This document shows, piece by piece, positions 18,608-26,903 of a stretch of DNA of 64,000 nucleotides (the first letter of the stretch is position 1; each line of letters begins with the position of its first letter). The DNA comes from Rhodobacterales bacterium (GTDB lineage: Bacteria; Pseudomonadota; Alphaproteobacteria; Rhodobacterales; Rhodobacteraceae). The notes beneath the pieces are model-generated. The model was not told the DNA's origin. It ran no database searches and saw nothing but the letters and a program-made list of their open reading frames with translations. The DNA lies in the NCBI GenBank assembly GCA_026400355.1, contig JAPLPE010000019.1, forward strand, positions 170,650-234,649, read 5' to 3'. A program made the translations under genes and the position numbers.

Positions 18608-19927
18608 CTACCCCCGGATCAGCCGGCGCCGGATCCAGCCCGAGATGGTGTCGATCACGATCACCATCAGGATGATCAGCACCATGTAATAGGCCACTTC
18701 TTCCCAGTCCTTCTGCGTGCTGATCGCCTGCGTCAAAAGCAGCCCGATCCCGCCGCCCACAATCGCCCCAATGATCGTGGCGCTGCGCGTGTTGGATTCA
18801 AAGGAATAGAGGATCTGCCCCAATAGAACAGGCGTGATCTGCGGTATCACCCCGAACCTCGCCCGCTGCACCGCATTGGCCCCGGTGGACCGGATGCCTT
18901 CGACCTGCTTTTCGTCGATGTTTTCCAGAGTCTCGGAAAACTGCTTACCAAAGGCCCCGGTATCCGTAATCATTATCGCGAGCGCCCCCGTCATCGGCCC
19001 CGGGCCAAAGGCACGGGCCAGAACGATGGTCCAGATCAGCGCATCGACCCCCCGGACGAAATCAAACACCCTCCGCATCGCAAAGCGCAGCGCCCCGAAC
19101 CGGCTGAAATTGGACGCCGCGACAAAGGCCATCGGCAGGGCGATGATCGCCGCCATGAACGTGCCAAGGAAAGCCATCAGAATCGTCTCGGAAATCGCCC
19201 AGGCCACATCCTTGTGACGCCACATCGCGTTGTTCCAGAAGTCCGACCCCATATGCGCAAGGTTCGTGATGTCGGGATCGACCCGGTCACCCCAGATCGC
19301 CATTTGCGCCAGTTCGAACGAGCTTTTCCCATAGAACGGGCTGTCGAGCGTAAAGAACCACAGCTCCCAGCCGGGCTGGTACCTGAACGTCTCGGTCTTG
19401 TTCCGCGTGACGGAGAACCGCCCCTGATTCGTGGTTACCTGAATGCGGTTCTCGGCCACCTCGATCCAGTCTGGCAGCGGTTCAGGCGCGTCCAGCACCA
19501 CCTTGCCGCCTTCGGACACAGCCGAGACCGTGCCATAGCCCGGCACCGTATAATGCGCGCCCGTCGCGTCATAGACGACGACATGCCCGCGCCCCAGATC
19601 AATGGTCGTGACCCCGTCCGCCATCGTCACCCAGTCGGGCAGCATTCCCGGCGGATAGGTACCCTTGGTCTCGCCTTCGATGGCAACTACAACCTCACCG
19701 TTGCGGTTGTCCTGCGTCACATGGGTCTTGAACGACCAGAAGTCCGACATCAGGATGCGGGCATTGTCCATCCGCGCCCGGTCGGCCAGCCCTGCGACAT
19801 CAAACGCAATGAAGATGTAGACGAGATAGGCCAGCACCACCGCCGGCACGCCAAAAGCAGCGAGCCGCTTGCGCCGGAACAGCCGATCCACCTGCCCGCG
19901 CAGATCACTCATCACCATGGTAGTCAT
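18608..19927 (-). CDS. phnE: Phosphonate ABC transporter permease, long form
   Basis: 439 aa, far longer than the usual PhnE of about 260-290. One membrane helix (about 23-43) is followed by a roughly 180-residue, mostly hydrophilic beta-rich region ('GETKGTYPPGMLPDWVTMAD', 'YQPGWELWFFTLDSPFYG'). A normal five-helix permease domain follows, with the EAA-like loop 'ETLENIDEKQVEGIRSTGAN'. The insert should lie in the periplasm and may contact PhnD. Its 5' end overlaps the other phnE by 4 bp. Confidence 0.9.
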   Translation of the reverse strand: MTTMVMSDLRGQVDRLFRRKRLAAFGVPAVVLAYLVYIFIAFDVAGLADRARMDNARILMSDFWSFKTHVTQDNRNGEVVVAIEGETKGTYPPGMLPDWVTMADGVTTIDLGRGHVVVYDATGAHYTVPGYGTVSAVSEGGKVVLDAPEPLPDWIEVAENRIQVTTNQGRFSVTRNKTETFRYQPGWELWFFTLDSPFYGKSSFELAQMAIWGDRVDPDITNLAHMGSDFWNNAMWRHKDVAWAISETILMAFLGTFMAAIIALPMAFVAASNFSRFGALRFAMRRVFDFVRGVDALIWTIVLARAFGPGPMTGALAIMITDTGAFGKQFSETLENIDEKQVEGIRSTGANAVQRARFGVIPQITPVLLGQILYSFESNTRSATIIGAIVGGGIGLLLTQAISTQKDWEEVAYYMVLIILMVIVIDTISGWIRRRLIRG

Positions 19928-20796
19928 GTGGCGCGCCCCTTGACCAGCGTAGTGCGGTAATGGCTCGACAACTGATCGACCACGACAATCGTCACGAAGA
20001 GAAGAAGGAAGATCGCCACCACCTGATCATACCGCCCCTGCCCCCATTGCATCGCGATCTTGAGGTCATAGCCGATCCCACCCGATCCCACGAAACCAAG
20101 GATGGCCGAGGCGCGGATGTTGATCTCGAACCGCTGGAGGACATAGCTGAACCAGTCGGGCGCCACCTGCGGCAACAGCCCCACCCACATCCGCTGGGTC
20201 CAGTTCGCCCCGACCGAGGCCAGCCCCTCCATCGGTTTGAGATCGGCATTCTCGGCCACTTCGGAAAACATCTTGCCAAGCGCGCCTGCCGTATGCAGCG
20301 CAATGGCGATCATCGCGGGAACCGGACCGCCGCCGAGAATATAGATCAGGACCAGCGCGATAATGATCTCGGGGAACGCCCGCAAAACGTCCAGCACCCG
20401 GCGGAACACCGGGATCAGACGCGGCCATGGCGCGAGTCCTCGCGTCGCCAGCGGAGCGATGACCATCGCCATCAGCGCACCCACCAGCGTGGACACTGCG
20501 GCAATGTTGACCGTCTCCACCAGCGACGGGAAGTGCGCGGCAATCAGCCCCGGAATCGCGGCTCTGTTGGTCCAGGCCTCTCCCAGAACTTCTGCCGGAA
20601 AATCGAACAGGTGCTTCAGGCCGGGCACAAAATCCCCGGCGTTGCGGTCCTGGGCCACCTGAAAGCCCGAGATCATCATCAGGACAAAGATCATCAGGAT
20701 GATGCTTCCATAAAGCCGCTTCTGACGGACCATCGCCAGGTATTCGGATTTCGGCCCGCCCTTGCCGGGTTGGGGCCCGAAGGAAACATCAGTCAT
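19924..20796 (-). CDS. phnE: Phosphonate ABC transporter permease
   Basis: 290 aa from ATG 20796 (MTDVSFGPQPGK). Helices start at about residue 27, and the EAA-type loop 'EVAENADLKPMEGLASVGAN' precedes 'RMWVGLLPQVAPDWFSYVLQ'. With the long permease it would form the heterodimeric channel for PhnC/PhnD. A strong hairpin lies between phnD and this gene. Confidence 0.92.
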   Translation of the reverse strand: MTDVSFGPQPGKGGPKSEYLAMVRQKRLYGSIILMIFVLMMISGFQVAQDRNAGDFVPGLKHLFDFPAEVLGEAWTNRAAIPGLIAAHFPSLVETVNIAAVSTLVGALMAMVIAPLATRGLAPWPRLIPVFRRVLDVLRAFPEIIIALVLIYILGGGPVPAMIAIALHTAGALGKMFSEVAENADLKPMEGLASVGANWTQRMWVGLLPQVAPDWFSYVLQRFEINIRASAILGFVGSGGIGYDLKIAMQWGQGRYDQVVAIFLLLFVTIVVVDQLSSHYRTTLVKGRAT

Positions 20797-20820
20797 CAAA
20801 GCCCTCTGGCAAAGGAAAAC

Positions 20821-20847
20821 GGGGCCCTGCCACATGGACAGGGCCCC
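20821..20847 (-). terminator. Intra-operon hairpin after phnD
   Basis: GGGGCCCTG and CAGGGCCCC form a perfect 9-bp stem around a 9-base loop, 15 bp after the phnD stop and before phnE. There is no T-run, so it is more likely an attenuator or mRNA 3'-end stabiliser than a full terminator. It would keep the binding protein more abundant than the permeases. Confidence 0.65.
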
Positions 20848-20862
20848 GGATCGTACTTGAAA

Positions 20863-21762
20863 TCACATGCCGTCCTGAAGTTTGCGGGCCGCAAGGATGC
20901 CCGTGTATGCGTCAGCGGTCACGGGGATGAAGTCTTTGGCTTCGCCGCCAGCCACGCCGTAGGCACATTCTGCATCAGTTTCATGAAGGTCGGCGGTCAG
21001 CGCGATGACCTTTTCCTTCACGTCGGCCGGAAGGGCCGAACGCACAACCATCGGGCCTTCGGGGATCATGGCCGACTGCCAGATCTGGACGAGGTCGGAC
21101 ATGTTGACAAGGCCCGCATCCGCAGCCTTGCGGAATGCGCCCGAATTGTAGCCGTCTTCCCAGTTGCCAAGGCCGTCAGCCCAGGACACGCCGGCTTCGA
21201 AATCGCCATTCGCAACGCCGACGATAGTCTGCTCGTGACCACCCGAGAAGGCGACGGACGAGAAGTACTGATCGAGCGGACCATAGGTTTCCATCAGTTC
21301 TGCAGCCGGAACCAGATAGCCCGAAGTCGAGTTGGGTTCGCCGAAAGCAAAGCTGCGGCCCTTGGCCTCTTCGATCGAGGTGATGCCACTGTCGGCGCGG
21401 GCGAAAGCGATCGAGTAATAGCCCGTCGAGCCATCCGAATTCTGCTTGGTCAGGGCCAGATCAACGGCGGTCGGATCGGTCAGATAGATCTTGGCATAGG
21501 CCGAGGCACCAAGCCAGGCCATGTCGAGCGTGCCGCCCAGCAGGCCCTGGATCACGCCGTCATAGTCGGCGGGGGTGAAGAGCTTGACGGGAACGCCCAG
21601 GGCTTCTTCGAGCTTCACGCGGTAGCATTCCTGCGAGGCCAGACGGTCCTGTGCGTTTTCGCCGCCAAGGATGCCGACGTTGAATTCGGTGATCGCATCC
21701 TGCGCAAAGGCGGGCGCGGTCAGCGCCGTGGTGGCAAGAGCGATGGCAAGCAGTTTGTTCAT
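20863..21762 (-). CDS. phnD: Phosphonate-binding periplasmic protein
   Basis: 299 aa with signal peptide MNKLLAIALATTALTAPAFA cut before QDAI. The PhnD pattern is clear: 'FNVGILGGENAQDRLASQECY', 'KLFTPADYDGVIQGLLGGTLDMAWLG', 'GRSFAFGEPNSTSGYLVPA' and 'SVAFSGGHEQTIVGVANGDFEAGVSW'. It captures alkyl or aminoalkylphosphonates for PhnE/PhnC. Confidence 0.95.
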   Translation of the reverse strand: MNKLLAIALATTALTAPAFAQDAITEFNVGILGGENAQDRLASQECYRVKLEEALGVPVKLFTPADYDGVIQGLLGGTLDMAWLGASAYAKIYLTDPTAVDLALTKQNSDGSTGYYSIAFARADSGITSIEEAKGRSFAFGEPNSTSGYLVPAAELMETYGPLDQYFSSVAFSGGHEQTIVGVANGDFEAGVSWADGLGNWEDGYNSGAFRKAADAGLVNMSDLVQIWQSAMIPEGPMVVRSALPADVKEKVIALTADLHETDAECAYGVAGGEAKDFIPVTADAYTGILAARKLQDGM

Positions 21763-21782
21763 CTCAGTTCTCTCCAGGTTGG

Positions 21783-21807
21783 GGCCCTGACCATCACGGC
21801 CAGAGCC
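21783..21807 (-). promoter_or_regulatory. Leader hairpin between phnC and phnD
   Basis: On the minus strand GGCTCTGGCC and GGTCAGGGCC form a 10-bp stem (two G-U pairs) around GTGAT. It sits 20 bp before the phnD start and just after the phnC stop. It is preceded, not followed, by six T, so it is no terminator in this direction. It could stabilise a processed phnD message. Confidence 0.45.
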
Positions 21808-21816
21808 AAAAAAGGG

Positions 21817-22629
21817 TCAGGCAGGCATGCGGGCAAGCATGCCCGGGCGGTCCAGTACCGCGATGGCGGTGGATGTGGCCGCTTCGGAAAAATCGTCCCC
21901 GGCGCCATAGATGTCGCGGGCTACGCCGGTGGTCAGCTGATCAGGCCGCCCGTCGAACACGATTCGCCCCGCAAACATGCCAATCACCCGGTCGCAGTAC
22001 CGCCGCGCGGTATCGAGCGTATGGAGGTTGCAGATCACGGTCCGCCCGTCCTCGTCATGGATGCGGCGCAGCGCGTCCATGACGATCTGGGCGTTCATCG
22101 GATCAAGGCTCGCGATGGGCTCGTCGGCCAGAATGATCGCGGGATCTTGCATCAGCGCCCGCGCAATTGCCACCCGCTGCTGCTGTCCGCCCGACAGGGC
22201 TTCGGCCCGCTTGGCCGCATGTTCGGCAATGCCCAGCCGTTCCAGAATGTCGATGGCCCGGCCGATATCCTCGCGCGGGTACAGGTTGAACATCGTGGCC
22301 AGCGTGGACCGCTTGTTCAGCGTCCCGTGTAGCACGTTTGACACCACGTCCATACGGGGAACAAGGTTGAACTGCTGGAAAATCATCGCGCATTGCGCCT
22401 GCCAGGCCCGAAGCGGTGCGCCCTTCAGCCCCGTCACCGCCTTGCCCTGAAACGTGACCTCGCCCGATGTTGCAGGCGTCAGACCGTTCAGCATCCGCAA
22501 CAGCGTCGACTTGCCCGCACCTGACCGCCCGATGATTCCGATCATCGCAGGCCCGTCGATCTCGAGTGTGGCGCGGTCCACAGCCGTCTTGCCCGCAAAG
22601 GTCTTGGTCAGCGAGGTGATGTGCAGCAT
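21817..22629 (-). CDS. phnC: Phosphonate ABC transporter ATP-binding protein
   Basis: 270 aa from ATG 22629 ([11 protein letters not shown]). Walker A GRSGAGKS is at about 34-41, the signature is [15 protein letters not shown] and Walker B is [12 protein letters not shown]. First gene of phnC-phnD-phnE-phnE-acyltransferase. The Pho box ends 44 bp upstream. An open frame continues upstream to 22767 but lacks the family pattern and covers the regulatory region. Confidence 0.94.
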   Translation of the reverse strand: MLHITSLTKTFAGKTAVDRATLEIDGPAMIGIIGRSGAGKSTLLRMLNGLTPATSGEVTFQGKAVTGLKGAPLRAWQAQCAMIFQQFNLVPRMDVVSNVLHGTLNKRSTLATMFNLYPREDIGRAIDILERLGIAEHAAKRAEALSGGQQQRVAIARALMQDPAIILADEPIASLDPMNAQIVMDALRRIHDEDGRTVICNLHTLDTARRYCDRVIGMFAGRIVFDGRPDQLTTGVARDIYGAGDDFSEAATSTAIAVLDRPGMLARMPA

Positions 22630-22658
22630 AGGGTCCCCAAGCGCCTTTCTTTGGCTCT

Positions 22659-22675
22659 CGTAGGGTTGCCCTACG
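22659..22675. promoter_or_regulatory. Palindrome in the phnC promoter
   Basis: CGTAGGG-TTG-CCCTACG, a perfect inverted repeat with 7-bp arms that touches the downstream edge of the Pho box. It could be the operator of a second regulator or an mRNA 5' hairpin. No assignment can be made from sequence alone. Confidence 0.45.
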
Positions 22676-22701
22676 TCAGTCACATGTCGGTTCAATGAAA
22701 G
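22673..22701 (-). promoter_or_regulatory. Pho box upstream of phnC
   Basis: Three 7-bp repeats at exact 11-bp spacing on the minus strand: CTTTCAT (22701-22695), CCGACAT (22690-22684) and CTGACGT (22679-22673). They match CTGTCAT at 6, 5 and 5 of 7 positions. The arrangement is that of PhoB-activated promoters and lies about 45-70 bp before phnC. Confidence 0.65.
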
Positions 22702-22823
22702 GATTGTAACAAGGTCCGCCCGCCCGGCATCGGCGAAAGACACCCGCATCAGGTTGCACCCGGCCAAGGTCGGCGTCAGGCTGATCCCCTATCGGGATCA
22801 CTTACCCGATGACTTGACATCAT

Positions 22824-23510
22824 TCAGGCCGGCACCCGTAACCGCCGCATCGCCACGATCTGCCGCAGACAGGCCACCATGCCCACCGTGCGGAAGATAT
22901 CGCCCATCATCGCCGCATCGGCCCAGATCCCCGCCCAGAACCCCCGCTTGGACGCCTTCGACGGGCTCGCCACATCGGGCCAGTGCACAATCGCCACGGC
23001 ACTTTTCCCCATGATCAGCAAATCGTTCAGGAACACCTCGAACCCGAACCGGGGCAAGGCCTGCAGTTCCGCATCCCGCCCCTGCACCAGCGCCACCGGA
23101 AACACCCTCTCGCCCGAGATATAGTCGATCCCGATCATCCGCCACGTCCGCGGAGCATTCCCCCGCAGCGAAACCGTGGCCACCGCCCGCCCCTCGGCCA
23201 CCGGCGCGATCAGCGCCGTCACCGTCGCAGGCGTCAGCCCGATCAGATCCGCGTCGATCAGCACCACATGGCTCGTCCGGACCCCCCGCAACCCCAGCGC
23301 CAGCGCCTTGGTCTTGCCAAGGTTACCTGGCGTCCGGATGACCCGCGCGCCCCGCCCCCGCACAAGATCGGCTGTCCCGTCGGTCGAACCGTCATCAACG
23401 ACCACCACCTCTGCCAACAAAGGATGCCCCAGCACCGCATCCAGCACGCCCCCGATCCGCGCCGCCTCGTTATAGGCCGGGATCAGGCAGGTGAAATCCG
23501 CCCCGTTCAC
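22824..23510 (-). CDS. Glycosyltransferase family 2
   Basis: 228 aa, GT-A fold: 'LIPAYNEAARIG' at residues 9-20, DDGSTDGT at 39-46 and DADL at about 85. It has no membrane helix apart from possible amphipathic segments. It overlaps the DedA gene by 4 bp and ends the plcP operon. It may glycosylate a lipid or polyprenyl carrier; the acceptor is not evident. The operon points to glycolipid synthesis. Confidence 0.85.
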   Translation of the reverse strand: MNGADFTCLIPAYNEAARIGGVLDAVLGHPLLAEVVVVDDGSTDGTADLVRGRGARVIRTPGNLGKTKALALGLRGVRTSHVVLIDADLIGLTPATVTALIAPVAEGRAVATVSLRGNAPRTWRMIGIDYISGERVFPVALVQGRDAELQALPRFGFEVFLNDLLIMGKSAVAIVHWPDVASPSKASKRGFWAGIWADAAMMGDIFRTVGMVACLRQIVAMRRLRVPA

Positions 23511-24082
23511 GCCGAAGTCGCCCGCCTGCGCCAGTACCAGACTCCCAGCGCGGCCGCGAAAATCCCAAGGATAACCAGTGACCCGGTCGAGAAATACTCT
23601 GCAATCCGTTCATGCTGCGACCCGAACACATATCCAATCGCGACCAGCACAAGACTTTTCGGGATCGTGGCCAGCAGGTTCGCCAGCACGAACAGGCCAA
23701 ACCGCATCCGCGCCGCCCCCGCGCCCAGCAGGATGGCGAAGCCCGCCGCATGGGTCAGTTTCCCGACAACCAGCACCCTTGCGCCCTTTTCCCGGAACGT
23801 CTGCGCCAGCAACTCAAGCCGCACGTCAGACACACCCACCTTCTCGCGCCAGCGCAGCGGCAGCCATTTCAGCATCCCCCGCCCCACGCCATAAAGCAGG
23901 CAATCCCCCAGCACATCGGCAAGGATGACCACAAAGATCACCTGCCACAGTGGAAAAAGCCCGATATGCGCCAGATAGCCAGCAACAACCGAAACGATGG
24001 GCCCCTCCATCACCGCCACAGGCGCCAGCAACGCTATCCCATAGGTAGAGATGACCGAGATGATCGTCCCGCTGGCGATCAT
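23507..24082 (-). CDS. DedA-family membrane protein
   Basis: 191 aa, four to five membrane segments, with the VTT/DedA pattern: 'VAVMEGPIVSVVAGYLAHIG' (glutamate in the first re-entrant helix) and 'VGKLTHAAGFAILLGAGAARM'. DedA proteins act as lipid-carrier or phospholipid flippases/scramblases in the inner membrane. Position between two lipid-type glycosyltransferases suggests it moves a substrate or product lipid. It overlaps both neighbours by 4 bp. Confidence 0.88.
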   Translation of the reverse strand: MIASGTIISVISTYGIALLAPVAVMEGPIVSVVAGYLAHIGLFPLWQVIFVVILADVLGDCLLYGVGRGMLKWLPLRWREKVGVSDVRLELLAQTFREKGARVLVVGKLTHAAGFAILLGAGAARMRFGLFVLANLLATIPKSLVLVAIGYVFGSQHERIAEYFSTGSLVILGIFAAALGVWYWRRRATSA

Positions 24083-25224
24083 GCCACAGTCTCTTTGTCC
24101 AGTTCCGGTGCCTCTGCATGGTCAGGCGGCGCCATCGCCGTCCCCCGCCATTCGATCCCGCGCGACATGAAGGTCGCAAACCAGAGCGCAGGCAGCATCG
24201 CATCCCGCACCGGCAGCATCACCATGTCACGCCATCCACAGGGCCACCCGGACCGCCGCATCAGATAGATCTCGGACCCGTACCATACGGCCAGAAACAC
24301 GGGGATCGTCCAGCCCGCAACAATCCCGGCCAACACGCCTGTGACCAGCGCCAGCAGTGCCAGAAAACACCCGTTCAGGATCTCGGTAGCAAACATGAAC
24401 GGAAACCCGTCCCGCCGCACCCGGCTCCACCGCAACTGCCGTCCCCAGACCTGCGCAAACGTCCGCCGTCCGATCGGCTGCGCCCAGGGCAACGGCGTCA
24501 GGCTCACCTCCAGCCCCGCCGCCCGAACAAGCTTCGTCGCATTCACATCCTCGGCCAGAAACCGCCCCAGCGCCTTCAGCCCGCCCTGTCCGATAAGCCA
24601 CTCACGGTTCCAGAACAACGTCTTGCCCTGCGCAAAGGCCACACCCATGCTGGCCGACGCCAACTGCATCCGCGCCTGATTGCCGTTCAGCACCGCACAT
24701 TCCAGACTGCCCGCCAGCCCCTCGGGCCGGATGCCATAGGGCGGCGACGACACGATCCCCGTCTTCGGCCCCCACGATCCCACCACCGTCCGCAGATACT
24801 CCGGCGGCAGCAGCAGATTGCTGTCCGTCATGCAGACCCATTCCGCCGTCAGAACCTGCCAACCCTTCCACAGATTGTTAAGTTTCGGGTTCCCCGTGAC
24901 CGGCGTCTCTCCGATCAGCAACTGCGCCCGCACCCCTGGGTGCGCCGCGATCAGCTTCCTCACCAGCGGCACTGCGGCATCCGCCTCGGACGGGGCGCAA
25001 AAGATGATGTCATACCCCGGGTAATCCTGCGTGAACGATGAGCCCAGCGTCTCTTCGTCAAACGCATCCTGCCCGCAGACAGGCCGCATCAGCGTCACCT
25101 TCGGCTGACCGATCGTCCCCGGCAGGCCCCGTCCGGGCCGAAGCCTAATCAGAAACATTCCCACCGTAGCCAGATGCACCACAAGAACAAGCGCTGCAAC
25201 CGTCAGCAGGATCCATCCTGTCAT
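24079..25224 (-). CDS. GT21-type (ceramide glucosyltransferase-like) lipid glycosyltransferase
   Basis: 381 aa with an N-terminal membrane helix (3-27). The D, D, D, (Q/R)xxRW series of GT21 enzymes follows: 'CAPSEADAAV', 'CMTDSNLLLPPEY', 'FLAEDVNATKL' and 'WGRQLRWSRVRR'. C-terminal membrane helices follow. It transfers sugar to a lipid hydroxyl at the inner membrane. Downstream of a PlcP-like gene this fits Agt, which makes mono- or glucuronosyl-diacylglycerol under phosphate starvation. Ceramide or hopanoid acceptors remain possible. Confidence 0.82.
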   Translation of the reverse strand: MTGWILLTVAALVLVVHLATVGMFLIRLRPGRGLPGTIGQPKVTLMRPVCGQDAFDEETLGSSFTQDYPGYDIIFCAPSEADAAVPLVRKLIAAHPGVRAQLLIGETPVTGNPKLNNLWKGWQVLTAEWVCMTDSNLLLPPEYLRTVVGSWGPKTGIVSSPPYGIRPEGLAGSLECAVLNGNQARMQLASASMGVAFAQGKTLFWNREWLIGQGGLKALGRFLAEDVNATKLVRAAGLEVSLTPLPWAQPIGRRTFAQVWGRQLRWSRVRRDGFPFMFATEILNGCFLALLALVTGVLAGIVAGWTIPVFLAVWYGSEIYLMRRSGWPCGWRDMVMLPVRDAMLPALWFATFMSRGIEWRGTAMAPPDHAEAPELDKETVA

Positions 25225-26018
25225 GAATAGACCATCTCCGGCGGCGGAAGCGGCCGGGGCGCGCCGGCAAAGGCTTCACGCCCGCCCAGAATGTACAACC
25301 GCCCCTGATGATCGGCAGCAAGCGCCGTGAAATTGTCCATCCAGTCACCGCAGTTGGCATAGATCAGACCATGTCGGTCATGCAGTTCGGCCATATGGAA
25401 ATGGCCGCAGATCACACCGTCAAAACCGCCTTCGCGCGCCAGCGCGATCAGCCGCTCTTCATGGGCCCGGACGGGATACATGCCCCAGTTCACACAGGCC
25501 AAAAGATACTCGATCGCGCTCCGCCGCTCGGGCCCGCGTGACCGGATATAGCGGCAGATCATGTCGTCGAGCCGCCGCAACCCCTGATCGATCCGGCTAG
25601 CCGCCCGCCGTATGAACACGTTCTGAAATGTCTGCGTATCCTGCCCGTCGCCATGGATGACAAGGTACCGCCGCCCGTCAGCACCATGGTGCACCGTCCG
25701 CTCGACCGCCTTGACGGGAAGCCGTTTGGCCACCGGTGCGCCGTCCGGATCAGTATCATGATTGCCGCGCACATAGACCAGCCGCGCCCCCGCCGCGTGC
25801 CGGGCCCGCAGATGGTCGATCACAGCCTGTTGGTTCGGCGTCCAATGCGGCAAGAAAGAGTGCTCGATATCAAGAATGTCACCGACGAGCATATACGTGT
25901 CTGCCACGTTCCGCTTCAGGAATTTCATCACCAGATCCGCACGCGAACCAATGTTCCCCAGATGCAGGTCCGAAAGGAAAAGCGTGTGGTGATGCTGCAC
26001 GGTTTCGGTGGTGGACAT
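25221..26018 (-). CDS. plcP: PlcP-like metallophosphoesterase (phospholipase C)
   Basis: 265 aa from ATG 26018 (AAGGAG upstream). Calcineurin-like metal motifs are complete: SDLHLGN (16-22, D17, H19), VGDILD (D47), GNHD (85-88), VIHGDGQD and GHFHMAE. It resembles both LpxH and rhizobial PlcP. The insertion 'RYIRSRGPERRSAIEYL' and 'YANCGDWMDNFTAL', with a lipid glycosyltransferase behind it, favour PlcP. PlcP removes the phosphate head group from phosphatidylcholine and related lipids to give diacylglycerol for glycolipids. Confidence 0.75.
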   Translation of the reverse strand: MSTTETVQHHHTLFLSDLHLGNIGSRADLVMKFLKRNVADTYMLVGDILDIEHSFLPHWTPNQQAVIDHLRARHAAGARLVYVRGNHDTDPDGAPVAKRLPVKAVERTVHHGADGRRYLVIHGDGQDTQTFQNVFIRRAASRIDQGLRRLDDMICRYIRSRGPERRSAIEYLLACVNWGMYPVRAHEERLIALAREGGFDGVICGHFHMAELHDRHGLIYANCGDWMDNFTALAADHQGRLYILGGREAFAGAPRPLPPPEMVYS

Positions 26019-26535
26019 GGCAGGCTCCTTAGGCCTTGGCTGCGACCGCGGCAAGCTGGCTGCAACCACAAGCCCCTCGAGCGCCACATCGCTGCGGTTC
26101 TGTTCAGGATCTACGGCCCAGGCCCGACTTTCCGTCGCAGCATTGTAACATTCTAACGCATTTCCGGCATTCGCGTGAAGTGACTGTATCATGTTTGCCT
26201 CTCGCCTGCTCCGGCAGGGTTCCACAGCCTTCCGCTGCCCTGCTCGCCGCTTCCGTCGCAGCGAATTGTGACAAGCACATTTCGGCTGTGACAGCCTTTC
26301 TGTGACAAGTTCTACCCTGTGAGCCAAAATCCCGGTTTTGCCCAGTATTCAGGCGACGGAAACCATCATCTGCCGCGTTAAACTTATAGACAGGGCAAAA
26401 CGATACGGGCATCGACCCTATTGCAGGCATTCGCCCGGCGACAAGTCATGGACGGCATCCTTGCCGCCCGACACCACACAGATCAGGATGGTCCGCAATT
26501 CCCCTCCCGACATTGAAAGAAGTACGGCAATTGAC
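26019..26535. promoter_or_regulatory. plcP upstream region with two kinds of repeats
   Basis: This 517-bp gap has no convincing gene, though the plcP frame is open to 26327. It holds a direct repeat of TTCCGTCGCAGC at 26130-26141 and 26251-26262. Each copy is followed within two bases by ATTGT(A/G)ACA. Three GTGACA sites also occur at 26268, 26288 and 26302. They look like PhoB half-sites (TGTCAC on the coding strand), but spacings of 20 and 14 bp do not fit the 11-bp Pho box. Regulation by a repeat-binding factor is likely. Confidence 0.5.
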
Positions 26536-26903
26536 GGCCATCTTCCGGAAACATCCCCTATCTCCTGTCGGGTTTCGTGCTGGCGGTGGCCTTCTCTCTC
26601 TTCTTCGCCACCCGTCCGATCGGCGGCATGGTCTATTGGTCCGGCCATAAGCAAGAACCCGACAGCGCGTGGATGACTGTGGGCTATGTCGCGCAAAACT
26701 GGCACCTCGACCCGCGCAAGATTGACGGCCTCGCGGGCCTGCCCCTTCCCGAGGGCCACCCGCTATCCCGCACCGAAATCGCAAGACTGCGCCGCGTTCC
26801 CGAGCCGACGTCATCGCCCAGGTCGAAGCTGCCGTGGCCGAACTGACCGCCCGGGACGAGGCCGCCCACGCGGGCGAACACGGGGGCCACGCACAGAAAA
26901 ACG
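26536..26903 (+). pseudogene. Decayed small membrane-protein gene
   Basis: Reads 'YLLSGFVLAVAFSLFFATR' followed by 'GYVAQNWHLDPRKIDGLAG' to about 26800. It then continues one frame over as 'ADVIAQVEAAVAELTARDEA'. The start codon is missing, with an in-frame TGA just upstream. Intact homologues, as I recall, are short membrane proteins encoded next to DedA genes in the Rhodobacteraceae. Confidence 0.6.

Noticed and set aside
19960..22332. 790-codon open frame on the plus strand across phnE, phnD and phnC
   Set aside because: Runs antisense through three well-identified genes and their regulatory gaps, and its composition is that of a shadow frame.
25221..26018. Assignment of the metallophosphoesterase to LpxH of lipid A synthesis
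   Set aside because: Not excluded, but the lipid glycosyltransferase and DedA genes coupled to it and the phosphorus context favour PlcP. It is kept as the main alternative.
26268..26308. Canonical Pho box before the plcP gene
   Set aside because: The three GTGACA sites are 20 and 14 bp apart, not 11, so they are reported only as an unexplained cluster.
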